This document shows, one piece after another, positions 19,442-28,291 of a stretch of 64,000 nt of DNA (positions are counted from its first letter, which is position 1; each line of letters begins with the position of its first letter). This DNA is from Leucobacter sp. cx-42 (GTDB lineage Bacteria > Actinomycetota > Actinomycetes > Actinomycetales > Microbacteriaceae): NCBI RefSeq assembly GCF_014529985.1, contig NZ_JACVMU010000011.1:1-64000 (forward strand), written 5' to 3'. A program made the translations under genes and the position numbers. The notes under the pieces were generated by a model. That model did not search any database. It was not told where the DNA came from and worked only from the letters and a program-made list of their open reading frames with translations.

Positions 19442-20791
19442 GTGTCATCCAGCCCAGCACCATCCGCAACACTTACGCGCACACTGAAGCTGCCTTCGCT
19501 CGTGCTGTTTGGCCTTGCGTATCTCACCCCGCTCATCGTTCTCGGCATCTTCGGTGTCATCGCCGAGCAGACCGGTGGCGCGAGCGCGAGCGCGTACCTC
19601 ATCGCACTCGTTGCGATGCTCTTCACTGCGAGTAGCTATGGCCGTATGGCGAAGGCCTACCCGGTTGCCGGATCCGCCTACACGTACGTGCGCCGCACGA
19701 TCGATGGCCGCGTGGGATTCCTCGTGGGTTGGGCGATCATGCTCGACTACCTGTTCCTGCCGATGGTGATCTGGCTCATTGGCGGATCGTACCTGCAGGC
19801 GCAGTTCCCCGCGGTGCCGATGCCGGTCTGGATCCTGGGATTCATCGTCATCACGAGCGCACTGAACATCATTGGGATTCAGATCGCTGACAAGGCGAAC
19901 CTCATTCTCATGTCGTTCCAGATTCTGGTCATCGCGTTCTTCGTTGCGCTTTCGATCGCGTCGGTCGTTCGCACCGACGGTGCTGGTGGTCTCTTCAGCA
20001 GCGGCCCGTTCATTGGTGACGGCGTTGGCTTCGTCGGGATCGCTGGCGGCGCGGCCGTTGCGGCGTACTCGTTCCTCGGCTTCGACGCAGTGACGACGCT
20101 CACGGAAGAGACCGTTGATCCGAAGCGCACAGTGCCCCGCGCTATCCTCCTGGTTGCGCTCATCGGCGGCGGCATCTTCGTGGTCGTGGCCTACGTCACG
20201 CAGCTCGTGCAGCCCGGCGGCACCTTCGAGTCCCCCGACACCGCGGCGTTCGATATCGCGACCAAGATCGGCGGCAATCTGTTTGGCGCGGTCTTCCTCG
20301 CAGCACTCGTCATTGCGCAGTTCACCTCGGGCCTCGCGGCTCAGGCATCTGGCAGCCGTCTGCTCTTCGCGATGGGTCGCGATGGCGTCCTGCCGAAGCG
20401 CTTCTTCGGCGCACTCAACTCGCGATTCCACACGCCGGTGCTCAGCATCCTCGCGATCGCGGTCGTTGGTCTCATCGCCATGTTCATGAACGTTGCGACG
20501 TCGACCTCGTTCATCAACTTCGGCGCATTCCTGGCGTTCATCATGGTGAACACGTCGGTCATCGTTTACTGGGCGAAGGAGCGCCGCGCTGGCCGCTCGC
20601 ACAACCCGGTGCTGTACCTCGTGTTCCCCGTGATCGGCATTCTGGTGATCGCGTACCTGCTCGCGCAGCTCGATCTGCACGCGATCACGCTCGGTTCGAT
20701 TTGGTTGCTCGTTGGTGTCGTTGTGCTGGCGATCACGACTCGCGGCTTCCGTGTTCAGCCGCCAGAGCTCGCGGTCGACTCGGCAGAGTAA
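19442..20791 (+). CDS. APC-family amino-acid permease
   Basis: A 449-residue transporter with about 12 membrane segments. The start LPSLVLFGLAYLTPLIVLGI and the TM3-adjacent SYGRMAKAYPVAGSAYTYVR match the APC superfamily, as does FLGFDAVTTLTEETVDPKRT. I chose the GTG at 19442, which has GAGGAG 6-11 bp upstream, rather than an upstream start at 19364. It probably imports the substrate of the nitrilase-like enzyme encoded just before it. It ends before a strong terminator. Confidence 0.92.
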   Translation: MSSSPAPSATLTRTLKLPSLVLFGLAYLTPLIVLGIFGVIAEQTGGASASAYLIALVAMLFTASSYGRMAKAYPVAGSAYTYVRRTIDGRVGFLVGWAIMLDYLFLPMVIWLIGGSYLQAQFPAVPMPVWILGFIVITSALNIIGIQIADKANLILMSFQILVIAFFVALSIASVVRTDGAGGLFSSGPFIGDGVGFVGIAGGAAVAAYSFLGFDAVTTLTEETVDPKRTVPRAILLVALIGGGIFVVVAYVTQLVQPGGTFESPDTAAFDIATKIGGNLFGAVFLAALVIAQFTSGLAAQASGSRLLFAMGRDGVLPKRFFGALNSRFHTPVLSILAIAVVGLIAMFMNVATSTSFINFGAFLAFIMVNTSVIVYWAKERRAGRSHNPVLYLVFPVIGILVIAYLLAQLDLHAITLGSIWLLVGVVVLAITTRGFRVQPPELAVDSAE

Positions 20792-20843
20792 CCGGGAGCA
20801 CCCAATCGAGGGGGCGGATCGGCGGCGCAGCCGCCCAGCCCTC

Positions 20844-20892
20844 ACGGCAGTGGCCGGTCATGCACCTCGCGTGCGTGACCGGCCACTGCCGT
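20844..20892. terminator. Strong terminator between permease and TetR genes
   Basis: A perfect 17 bp stem: ACGGCAGTGGCCGGTCA (20844-20860) pairs with TGACCGGCCACTGCCGT (20876-20892). T-rich sequence follows on the + strand. It lies between converging genes and may act in both directions. Confidence 0.8.
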
Positions 20893-20920
20893 TTCGTGTG
20901 CGGGCTGGCACCTGCTGGGC

Positions 20921-21547
20921 TTACTGGTCGGCTGCGATCCGCGCCCGTTCTGCGCGAAGTTCCACGCTCGTGAGGATGAGATCGACGCCGTGCGCAAAGA
21001 GCTGGTCGTTGCGCGCCTTACCGGTCGGGTGTTTGTCGATGAGGGCGTCGAGTGAGGGGTCGAGCTTGTTTCGCGCGAAGATGCTCTCTGGCGAGAGGGC
21101 GTCGAGGGCGGATCCAAACGCGAATGCGTCAAGCGTCTCGATGGTGACGAGCAGTTCGTCGTCTGGGACTCCCCCGAGGCGGAGTGCCGCGGCCATGTCG
21201 CCGTAGAGCTCGAGGGTGTCGGGTTCTTCGATGATGACGGTGAGCAGCAACTGGAGGGTGCGCGGATGGTCGGAGTACAGCCGCCAGAGCGTGTTGATGA
21301 GCACGCTCACCTGTTCTCGCCAGGGCAGGCCAGCGACTGACGGCGGCGCGTATTCGGCCGAGAGCGATTCGCGCATTGCGTGAATGATGCCGTCGCGGCC
21401 CTCGACGTGGTGGTACAGGGACGACGGGCTGACGCTCAGCTCACGCGCGAGCGTCACAATCTGGAGGTCGCGGCCGGACTCCACAATTTCGATCGCTTTG
21501 CGTGCGATCACGTCACGGCTCAAAAGTGCCACTTTTGGTCGCGCCAT
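20921..21547 (-). CDS. TetR-family regulator
   Basis: A 208-residue repressor-type protein. The N-terminal HTH reads VIARKAIEIVESG, then IVTLARELSVSPSSLYHHVE. The C-terminal ligand/dimer domain resembles TetR_C (LPWREQVSVLINTLWRLYSDHP). It is divergent from an MFS gene that forms a pair with an amidohydrolase, and likely regulates that pair. Confidence 0.9.
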   Translation of the reverse strand: MARPKVALLSRDVIARKAIEIVESGRDLQIVTLARELSVSPSSLYHHVEGRDGIIHAMRESLSAEYAPPSVAGLPWREQVSVLINTLWRLYSDHPRTLQLLLTVIIEEPDTLELYGDMAAALRLGGVPDDELLVTIETLDAFAFGSALDALSPESIFARNKLDPSLDALIDKHPTGKARNDQLFAHGVDLILTSVELRAERARIAADQ

Positions 21548-21578
21548 TGACCCTCCTTGGTCTTCATGGTCGCCGGTT

Positions 21579-21608
21579 TTGACAATGCGACCTCTTGCAG
21601 TGCATCAT
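21579..21608 (+). promoter_or_regulatory. Putative promoter of MFS-amidohydrolase pair
   Basis: A perfect -35 box TTGACA at 21579-21584 is followed, after 18 bp, by CATCAT (4 of 6 with the -10 consensus). TTGCAG occurs twice (21595 and 21610), possibly part of the TetR operator. Confidence 0.35.
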
Positions 21609-21678
21609 ATTGCAGAAATCGAAATCAATTCGGTTAACGCTGTGAAATGCAATGACGCACTGAGAAAGGGCTCTCATC

Positions 21679-22944
21679 ATGAGTTCGAACACACACGCAG
21701 TCCAGGGGTCCGATCCACGTCACCCACTGGGAATCAAGAACGGCGCAGCCACCTTCCTGCTCGGTCTTGCCGGTCTCATGATGGCGAACCTCGCGCCGCT
21801 CATCATCACCGCCCTCGAAGAACTCGGCCTCTCGAGCCTTGATGCCGGCGGAGTGCTCACCTGGGGTCTCCTTGCCTCAGCCGTCGTTGGCCTCGGCAGC
21901 TCGCGCCTCGCCGCTGGCGTTCACCGCCGTATGCTCGCGCTCGCTGGCCTCGCAGTCGGCACCGTTGGCTTCGGCTTCGCAGCATTCGCGTCGAACCAGT
22001 CGCTCGCGGTCACCGCATTCATCATCGGTGGCGCAGGTGTCGGCGCCGCGATCTCAACCTCGGGCGCTGCAATCGCTGCACTCCGCAACCCGAACCGCGT
22101 GAGCGCCATGAACGGCATCATCAACCGCGTGCTCGTGATGATCGTGCTCGCAATCATTCCGATCATGGGCATCAGCCAGATCAACGTCTTCGGTGCCCTC
22201 GCTGTACTCTCGCTGCTCGGCTTCGCGGTAGCCTCCTGGCTCCCCGATGCGCCTGAACACGCGGAGCCGGTCGACGTCACTCAGTCGCTCAAGATCGCAG
22301 AACCTCGTCGCATCACCTGGGCCGGCATCGCGATCCTCATCGTCTTCCCGCTCTGGGGCACCAGCGAGGACGCCATCTGGACCATGGCTGGCGTACTCGG
22401 TGACTCGGTTGGCCTCTCGCCCACCGCACTCGGTACCGCGCTCAGCGCAGCAGCTGGCGGCGGCCTCATCACCATGCTCATCGCCCTCATCGGCGGCAAG
22501 AAGATCGGCCGCGCGGTCCCCCTCGCGCTCGCGCTTGCTGTGGGTGGCGTGCTGAAGATCTGGGTGGGCTACACCGACGATCCCACGACCCTCGCGTGGC
22601 TCATCATTCTCATCAACACCGTCTACGCGTTCGCGTTCGCACTGTTCATCGCCACCGCGGCTGGCCTCGACGCGCGCGGCCGCTGGTCGGCTCCCATGTC
22701 GGGTGCGTACCTCGTCGGCTCGAGCTTCGCTCCGCTCATCGGTGCGTGGCTCATCGAGACCGTTGGCATTCAGACCTTCGCACTCATGATGGGCATCGTC
22801 AGCTTCGTGGTCATCATCCCGACCGTCGTCATCGCCCGCGTCTCGGTCGGCGCTGAGCGCGCCCTCGAGCGCGAGCATGCCGCCGCCACCCACGCCGCAG
22901 CAGCAGCAACCAACGCAGCAACCGCAGGAGCACACCATGCCTAA
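21679..22944 (+). CDS. MFS transporter
   Basis: A 421-residue, 12-helix MFS protein of the YbfB/Bcr-like kind. The first helix region reads FLLGLAGLMMANLAPLIITA, and MNGIINRVLVMIVLAII and SGAYLVGSSFAPLIGAWLIE lie in the second half. The C-terminal tail after the last helix is rich in Ala and His. It follows AAAGGG and starts with ATG at 21679. Its stop overlaps the start of the amidohydrolase gene by 8 bp, so the two are translationally coupled and the transporter probably carries the substrate of that enzyme. Confidence 0.88.
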   Translation: MSSNTHAVQGSDPRHPLGIKNGAATFLLGLAGLMMANLAPLIITALEELGLSSLDAGGVLTWGLLASAVVGLGSSRLAAGVHRRMLALAGLAVGTVGFGFAAFASNQSLAVTAFIIGGAGVGAAISTSGAAIAALRNPNRVSAMNGIINRVLVMIVLAIIPIMGISQINVFGALAVLSLLGFAVASWLPDAPEHAEPVDVTQSLKIAEPRRITWAGIAILIVFPLWGTSEDAIWTMAGVLGDSVGLSPTALGTALSAAAGGGLITMLIALIGGKKIGRAVPLALALAVGGVLKIWVGYTDDPTTLAWLIILINTVYAFAFALFIATAAGLDARGRWSAPMSGAYLVGSSFAPLIGAWLIETVGIQTFALMMGIVSFVVIIPTVVIARVSVGAERALEREHAAATHAAAAATNAATAGAHHA

Positions 22945-24586
22945 CACCACCCTCTACCGCAATGCCACGGTCTTCACCGGACTGGCGGATCGCCCCCTCG
23001 CCGAAGCCTTCGCCGTCTCGGCAGGCCGCATCGTTGCAGCGGGCACGCTCGAAGCCGTGCGCTCGTCGTTCGGCCCGGGCGCAGTCCCCGCGGAAATCAC
23101 CGAGGTCGATCTCGGCGGCAAGTTTGTCATGCCCGGCATGATTGAGGGTCACTCCCACCTGCGCATGCTCGGCGAAGCGCTCGACAAGGTGCAGCTGCGC
23201 GACTGTGAGACGCTCGCTGACATCCAGAACGCGCTCGCGGAGCGCCGCGCGGAGCAGCCCGATGCACCGCACGTGCTCGGCGTGAGCTGGCAGTTCGGCC
23301 CACTCGGCGGCGAACGCCCCACCGCAGCAATGATCGACGCGGTCGTCGCAGACGTCCCCGTGCTGCTCGACGCGAACGACTTGCACTCTGCGTGGGTGAA
23401 CACCGCGGCGCTCAAGGCAATGGGCATCGATCGCGATACCCCGAACCCCGTCGGCGGCGAGATTGTGCGCGATGAACACGGTGACGCAACCGGCTTCCTG
23501 CTCGAGACCGCTGCGATGCAGTACGCCTGGGGCTACCTCGCACGCGTCACCTCGGAGGAAGACGAAGACCGCTACCTCGACAACGCCTTCAGCGTGTACC
23601 TCGAGACCGGCATCACCGGCGCGACCGATATGGCGTTTGATGAGGGCCTGATCCGCCCCCTCGTGCGCCGCCTGCGCCGCGACGGCAAGCTGCCCTTCCC
23701 CGTGACCGCGCACTGGTTGCTGCGCGCATCGGGTGATCCGGCTGAGGATCTTGCACAGGTCGCGACCGCGGCCCGGTTGCGCGATGAGATCCACGCGGAG
23801 TTCGGCGATGACTGGCTGCGCATCAACGGCGTGAAGTTCGTGCTCGACGGCGTGATCGATGCGTGCACCGCGGCGATGCGCGCGCCATACGCGAACGGCG
23901 AGAATGCAGCTCCGATCTGGAGCTACGAGGCCGCGCTGCCCGTCGCGCTCGCGGTCGATGCTGCCGGCCTGCAGTTCGCACTGCACGCAATCGGTGACGC
24001 TGCGAGTGAGATGGCTGCTGATTTGGTCGCGGAGTGCATCCGCGTCAACGGCCCCCGCGCCGATCGTCGTCCCCGCATCGAGCACCTCGAGTCGGTCGGC
24101 ACCGACACGATCGCGCGCATGGCCGCCCTCGGCATCACCGCATCGATGCAGCCCGTGCACTGCGATCCCGCGATCATGGACAACTGGATCGAGATGCTCG
24201 GCGACGAGCGCGGCGAGCAGGGCTTCCCGTGGCATATCTTCCGCGAGCACGGCGTCACCCTCGCCCTCGGCACGGACGCGCCCACGGCGCCGCACCACGC
24301 GCTCGATAACCTGTTCATCGCGCTGACGACGCGATCCGCGCTCGATGCATCGCTGCCCGGCTACCACCCCGAGCGCGCGTTCACCCCGGGTGACGCACTG
24401 CAAGGACTCACGCACGGACCCGCGTACGCCGCGAGCCAGGACACCGATCACGGCACCATCGCCGCAGGTAAGCGCGCGAACATCGCCGTGCTCAGCGTGA
24501 ACCCGTTTACCGACGACCCCGAGACGCTGCGCACCGCGCAGGTGCTGCTCACGCTCGTCGACGGTGAGGTCGCCTACCGCGCGTAG
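22937..24586 (+). CDS. YtcJ-like metal-dependent amidohydrolase
   Basis: A 549-residue amidohydrolase-superfamily enzyme of the YtcJ/Amidohydro_3 group. Metal ligands appear as GHSHLRM, LHAIGDAA and the catalytic Asp in LGTDAPTAPHH. The C-terminal beta domain ends TIAAGKRANIAVLSVNPF, as in this family. The ATG at 22937 follows GCAGGAG; the frame is open further upstream but that part is the overlapping transporter gene. Substrates in the family are amides, hydantoin-like and imide compounds; the true one is unknown. It is coupled to the MFS transporter and likely under the TetR regulator. Confidence 0.92.
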   Translation: MPNTTLYRNATVFTGLADRPLAEAFAVSAGRIVAAGTLEAVRSSFGPGAVPAEITEVDLGGKFVMPGMIEGHSHLRMLGEALDKVQLRDCETLADIQNALAERRAEQPDAPHVLGVSWQFGPLGGERPTAAMIDAVVADVPVLLDANDLHSAWVNTAALKAMGIDRDTPNPVGGEIVRDEHGDATGFLLETAAMQYAWGYLARVTSEEDEDRYLDNAFSVYLETGITGATDMAFDEGLIRPLVRRLRRDGKLPFPVTAHWLLRASGDPAEDLAQVATAARLRDEIHAEFGDDWLRINGVKFVLDGVIDACTAAMRAPYANGENAAPIWSYEAALPVALAVDAAGLQFALHAIGDAASEMAADLVAECIRVNGPRADRRPRIEHLESVGTDTIARMAALGITASMQPVHCDPAIMDNWIEMLGDERGEQGFPWHIFREHGVTLALGTDAPTAPHHALDNLFIALTTRSALDASLPGYHPERAFTPGDALQGLTHGPAYAASQDTDHGTIAAGKRANIAVLSVNPFTDDPETLRTAQVLLTLVDGEVAYRA

Positions 24587-24618
24587 GTTGGCTCGTTGCC
24601 CGGTGGGCACGCGCACAG

Positions 24619-24664
24619 AGATGGGGCGCGGATCGGCTGATGCTGATCCGCGCCCCATCTTTTG
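24619..24664. terminator. Terminator after amidohydrolase gene
   Basis: A perfect 16 bp stem (AGATGGGGCGCGGATC with GATCCGCGCCCCATCT), 10 bp loop, then TTTTG. The stem contains the GGGGCGCGGATC core that recurs in this chromosome. Confidence 0.85.
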
Positions 24665-24760
24665 TGCCCCCCCCATTTCGCCCCGGTATCGAAACTCGGC
24701 TTCGGTCGGACTGATCCACCGAAAGGGGGCTTACGGAAGCGACGAAATGCTACCGAGGCG

Positions 24761-24786
24761 GTGAGCCTGGGTGGTGAGCCTGGGTG
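24761..24786. repeat. 13 bp tandem repeat, two copies
   Basis: GTGAGCCTGGGTG is present twice in direct succession, followed by a partial GTGGGCC, in the 240 bp gap before the DoxX gene. Confidence 0.6.
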
Positions 24787-24828
24787 GTGGGCCGCGGCGG
24801 CTGGGGCGAGGCGGTGTTCGGGGTGCGA

Positions 24829-25281
24829 CTAGTGGAGGAGCGCCGGGATGCGGCCGTGGAGCGTTGCGAGGGGCGAGAAACGGCCCGGGCCGAGCAGGGC
24901 GAGCGCGACGAGCGCCGCAGCGATGATCGCGGGCAGCTCCCAGCCACCGCCGTCAGCGTAGAAGCCTGCGCCAGCGTGTGCGGTCACGATCGCGACGAGC
25001 AGTTCGAGCGCCGCAAGCATCGCGAGCGGGCGCACGAAAACGCCAAGTACGAGGAGGGCGCCGCCGACGAGTTCGAGCACGGCCACGATGATCGCGGCAA
25101 CCTCCGGCATCGGCAACCCGAGCGAGCTGAAGAAGAGGCCCACCTGGTCAACGCCCATGCTGAAGAACTTCTGCCAGCCGTGCGCAAAGAGCGCCCCGCC
25201 GAGCGCAATGCGCAGCAAGAGCTTGGCGATATCGTCCGACATCACGGCACGGGCGGCGGTGGGGGCAGGCGTCTGGGTCAT
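24829..25281 (-). CDS. DoxX-family membrane protein
   Basis: A 150-residue protein with four hydrophobic segments. The opening KLLLRIALGGALFAHGWQKF and GLPMPEVAAIIVAVLELVGG are the hallmarks of DoxX/SURF4-like proteins, which have been linked to quinone-dependent redox and oxidative-stress complexes. The ATG at 25281 follows AAGGAG with a 5 bp gap and is preferred over an upstream start at 25401. No partner gene is evident. Confidence 0.88.
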   Translation of the reverse strand: MTQTPAPTAARAVMSDDIAKLLLRIALGGALFAHGWQKFFSMGVDQVGLFFSSLGLPMPEVAAIIVAVLELVGGALLVLGVFVRPLAMLAALELLVAIVTAHAGAGFYADGGGWELPAIIAAALVALALLGPGRFSPLATLHGRIPALLH

Positions 25282-25441
25282 GAGGTCTCCTTCACTGTGA
25301 GCGCGGATGTCGCGCCCAAATCTAGTGTTGGCGTTCGCCTTGGCGGGCCGGTATCCCCCACCTGGCCGAATCGCGGAGCCAACCAGCTGAACCCTGCACA
25401 CACCCAGCGATGTTCGGAGCCGCGCAACCTAGCATTGCCGT

Positions 25442-26134
25442 ATGTCTGATCAGCCCACTGCCTCCAGCGTCACCGCTGCCATCGCCGTCGCCATCATTGA
25501 CGACGAAGCGCTCGTCCGGCAGGGCCTCACGCTCATGCTCGAGGCGGCACCCGACCTCACCGTTGTCGGTTCGGGTGACGGCACGGAAGCCCTCGCCCTC
25601 GTGCGGGAGCGTTGCCCACAGGTGGTGCTGCTCGACATTCGCATGCCCCAGGTTGACGGGCTCACCGTCTTGCGGGAGTTGATGGCGCTGCCCGATCCGC
25701 CCCACGTCATCATGCTCACGACCTTCGACATGGACGACTACGTCCGCACCGCCCTCGACCTCGGCGCGGCCGGCTACCTCTTGAAGGACACCGATCCCGA
25801 ACTACTGCCGCAGTATGTCCGGACCGCAGCCGGTGGCGGCGTCGTGCTCGCCCCGATTCCCGCGCAACGCATGCGCGAGGCGGTTCGCGAGGGCGGGACC
25901 GATCACGATGCAGTGGCGCGGATCGCCCAACTCACCGAACGTGAACGCGAAGTGCTCGTGCGGCTCGCACAGGGCGACTCAAACACTGAAATCTCGCGGC
26001 AGCTTCTGGTCAGCGTCGGCACGGTGAAGGACCACGTCTCAGCAATCCTCGCGAAGCTGTCAGTGTCTGGCCGAGTGCCCGCCGCGCTGCTTGCCGAGCG
26101 CGCAGGACTCCTCCGCACGGAGGTCACCCGATGA
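25442..26134 (+). CDS. NarL/LuxR-type response regulator
   Basis: A 230-residue two-component regulator. The receiver domain has the acidic pocket in IIDDEALVRQGL and the phospho-acceptor Asp in VVLLDIRMPQVDGL, with the conserved Thr and Lys in MLTTFDMDDY and LLKDTDPELL. The C-terminal HTH reads LTEREREVLVRLAQGDSNTE and VGTVKDHVSAIL. It overlaps the following histidine kinase gene by 4 bp, so the pair is co-translated. Confidence 0.95.
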   Translation: MSDQPTASSVTAAIAVAIIDDEALVRQGLTLMLEAAPDLTVVGSGDGTEALALVRERCPQVVLLDIRMPQVDGLTVLRELMALPDPPHVIMLTTFDMDDYVRTALDLGAAGYLLKDTDPELLPQYVRTAAGGGVVLAPIPAQRMREAVREGGTDHDAVARIAQLTEREREVLVRLAQGDSNTEISRQLLVSVGTVKDHVSAILAKLSVSGRVPAALLAERAGLLRTEVTR

Positions 26135-27387
26135 AGGCACTCGCTCCCGCGGCGCTCCCACGCTGGGCCGTCGAAGCGGTGCTGCTCGTGGCCGCTGCAG
26201 CAGAAGCCGCGATTACCCTCTTCGACTCAGGGCTCCTGAGTACCGTCTTCTCGTTCGTTGCCGCTGCCGGACTGCTGCTCAGGCGGCGAGCACCGTGGGC
26301 AGCTGTCGCGCTCGCGCTCCCCGGTCTCGTGTTCGGCTGCGCCTCAATCGCCGCCGTCATCGCGCTCTACTCGCTCGCGGTACAGCGGCCGCACCGCATG
26401 GTGCTCGGTGGTGCCATCACGACCATGTTCATCGCGCACGTCGCTGGCGCAGCCGGTGCAGAAATACCCCAGCATCCCGTGGGCATGCTCACCACCGCAG
26501 CGATGTTCGCCCTCGCGCCCGCGGCCGTCGGCGTGCTCGTTGCCACCCGCTGCCAGCTCGTCGACAGCCTCGCGGAACTCAGCGAAGTCCACACCGCCCA
26601 GCGTGAACGCGCTGCCGCCGAGGCGGTACGCCACGAGCGCGAACTCCTCGCCCGCGAAATGCACGACGTCGTCTCACACCAGGTCAGCCTCATGGCAGTC
26701 CAGGCAGGTGCGCTCCAGGTGCGCGCCCGCGACGAGGAGTCACGTGCGGGCGCTCGCACGATCCGCCAACTCTGCGTGACCACGCTCGAAGAGCTCAGGA
26801 CGATGCTCACGGTGCTGCGGACCGGCGATCGATCCGCACCCCAAACTGCGCCGCAACCCTGCCTGTCAGATGTCACCGCGCTCACCGAGACCTCCGGACT
26901 CGAAGTGACGGTGGAGCTCGACCTGCCAGATTCCCTCAGCGCACCGGTGCAACGCGCGATCTATCGCACCATCCAAGAAGCGCTCACAAACGTTCGTAAG
27001 CACGCTCCCGGCACCACCGTCAGCGTGCGCGGCCACGTCACCGAGGGGATGCTTGAGGTGCGCGTGTGCAATTCCGCGCCGCAGATGCCTGGGCTCGGGC
27101 TGCCCGGCTCAGGCCTCGGACTCGTCGGCCTCAGTGAGCGCGCCCACATTCTTGGCGGATCAGTGGCCTCCGGCCACACCCCAGACGGCGGCTACGAAAC
27201 CACCTTGAGCGTGCCAGTGGCCGTGCGCGGGCCTGGCGCGTGGATGAACGACGTCAAGATCGCAAGCGCCGCACCCACGAGGGTGTCGATCACACGCACC
27301 TCCGCCGTGAACTCCATGCCGGCGCCAGACGCAGCCGACGAGATGAACAGCACGAGCGGCGTGATGAACACGAGCGCAAACGCGTAG
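26131..27387 (+). CDS. NarL-type sensor histidine kinase
   Basis: A 418-residue kinase. Four to five N-terminal membrane helices (1-140) have no extracytoplasmic sensor domain, as in DesK/LiaS-like kinases. The phospho-acceptor His lies in LLAREMHDVVSHQVSLMAVQ, and the HATPase has the N box IQEALTNVRKHAPG and the G box GLGLVGLSERAHILGG. The last 50 or so residues after GYETTLSVPV are antisense to the coding part of the convergent FUSC-like gene and show no conserved features, so the functional protein likely ends near there. Signal unknown. Confidence 0.92.
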   Translation: MKALAPAALPRWAVEAVLLVAAAAEAAITLFDSGLLSTVFSFVAAAGLLLRRRAPWAAVALALPGLVFGCASIAAVIALYSLAVQRPHRMVLGGAITTMFIAHVAGAAGAEIPQHPVGMLTTAAMFALAPAAVGVLVATRCQLVDSLAELSEVHTAQRERAAAEAVRHERELLAREMHDVVSHQVSLMAVQAGALQVRARDEESRAGARTIRQLCVTTLEELRTMLTVLRTGDRSAPQTAPQPCLSDVTALTETSGLEVTVELDLPDSLSAPVQRAIYRTIQEALTNVRKHAPGTTVSVRGHVTEGMLEVRVCNSAPQMPGLGLPGSGLGLVGLSERAHILGGSVASGHTPDGGYETTLSVPVAVRGPGAWMNDVKIASAAPTRVSITRTSAVNSMPAPDAADEMNSTSGVMNTSANA

Positions 27388-28271
27388 TTTCGCACGACGA
27401 CGATCTCAATCGCGAACTGGAAGAACGCGATGATCGCCACGAACATCCACGGGTTTTCGCCGAGCGGGGCGATGAGCATAAACAGTCCGGCGCCGAGAAT
27501 CGTGCCGAGCGAGCGATGCAGGCCGCGACCAAGCGAGTGCCTCCGCACCGTACTCAAACCAATCACCGCGACGCCAGACGAGACCGTCCAGTACGCGCGC
27601 GACGGCTCAATCCACAGCTCGCTCACGATCGTGCCAACAACGGCGACGATCGCCACGCGCAGCAACAGTTCCTGCTCACCGCGACCAAACCAGATCCGCG
27701 GAATAATCTCGCGGAACGGTCGTGCCGGACGCGCACGCTCTGCGCGACCCAACAGCGGCAGCAGCGCGATGAGGTACGCAAAGAGGATGCCAGCGGCAAG
27801 CGCCAGCAGGAACGAACCGAGCGACACCGAGCTCTTCGGGCCAGCGATCGTGCCGGCAAGCCCGTACATGAGCACGAAGAACACCGGGCCTGGCGGACCG
27901 AAGCGCAGACCATACGTGGCCGCGCTCGACACAATCGCGGCGACAACCAGGCCGATCGCGGCGGCCAGCGGCCAGTGTGCGAGCCACCCACCGAGGGCGG
28001 CGCAGCCAAACAGCATCGCGCCAACGAGCGGCAGCACACGCGCGCGCTCCGCAGCGGGAAGGCCAGCGAAGAACAGCGCGGTGAACGCGCCGGTACCGAC
28101 CTGCAGGCCGATTCCAGGTTCGCCAAGCAGCGTGCCGATTGCGAGCGGAACGCCCATCGAGGCGGCCGCTCGCAATGCGATCCAGTGCCGAGGGCCGGGG
28201 CCAGCGGGCATGGCCCACAGGCTCCGGATAGCTTCGGAGAACGCTTGGCCTAGGCTTCCCTTGCGGCTCAC
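27192..28271 (-). CDS. FUSC-like integral membrane protein
   Basis: A 359-residue protein with two blocks of membrane helices: about residues 25-165 and about 220-345. This twin-bundle layout and the SRAYWTVSSGVAVIG segment match FUSC/aromatic-acid-exporter-like proteins (ArAE, YccS). The GTG at 28271 has AAGGAG seven bases upstream and is preferred over an upstream start at 28379. Its 3' end overlaps the convergent kinase gene by 196 bp. It lies 20 bp after the heme oxygenase gene and probably shares its transcript. Substrate unknown. Confidence 0.82.
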   Translation of the reverse strand: MSRKGSLGQAFSEAIRSLWAMPAGPGPRHWIALRAAASMGVPLAIGTLLGEPGIGLQVGTGAFTALFFAGLPAAERARVLPLVGAMLFGCAALGGWLAHWPLAAAIGLVVAAIVSSAATYGLRFGPPGPVFFVLMYGLAGTIAGPKSSVSLGSFLLALAAGILFAYLIALLPLLGRAERARPARPFREIIPRIWFGRGEQELLLRVAIVAVVGTIVSELWIEPSRAYWTVSSGVAVIGLSTVRRHSLGRGLHRSLGTILGAGLFMLIAPLGENPWMFVAIIAFFQFAIEIVVVRNYAFALVFITPLVLFISSAASGAGMEFTAEVRVIDTLVGAALAILTSFIHAPGPRTATGTLKVVS

Positions 28272-28291
28272 GCGATCTCCTTCAGCCTGGC

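Noticed and set aside
19445..20845. A 466-codon minus-strand open frame across the permease gene
   Set aside because: Its product is Arg/Asp/Glu-rich with no hydrophobic or domain pattern, while the + strand frame is a clear APC permease.
22829..24676. A 615-codon minus-strand open frame across the amidohydrolase gene
   Set aside because: Antisense mirror of a gene with intact metal-binding motifs; no family signature of its own.
24690..24760. A third member of the stem-variable hairpin family (TTCGGTCGGACTGATCC region)
   Set aside because: It resembles the element at 14535 only over about 12 bases, lacks the TTCCAGACG border and forms only a short TTCGGT/ACCGAA stem.
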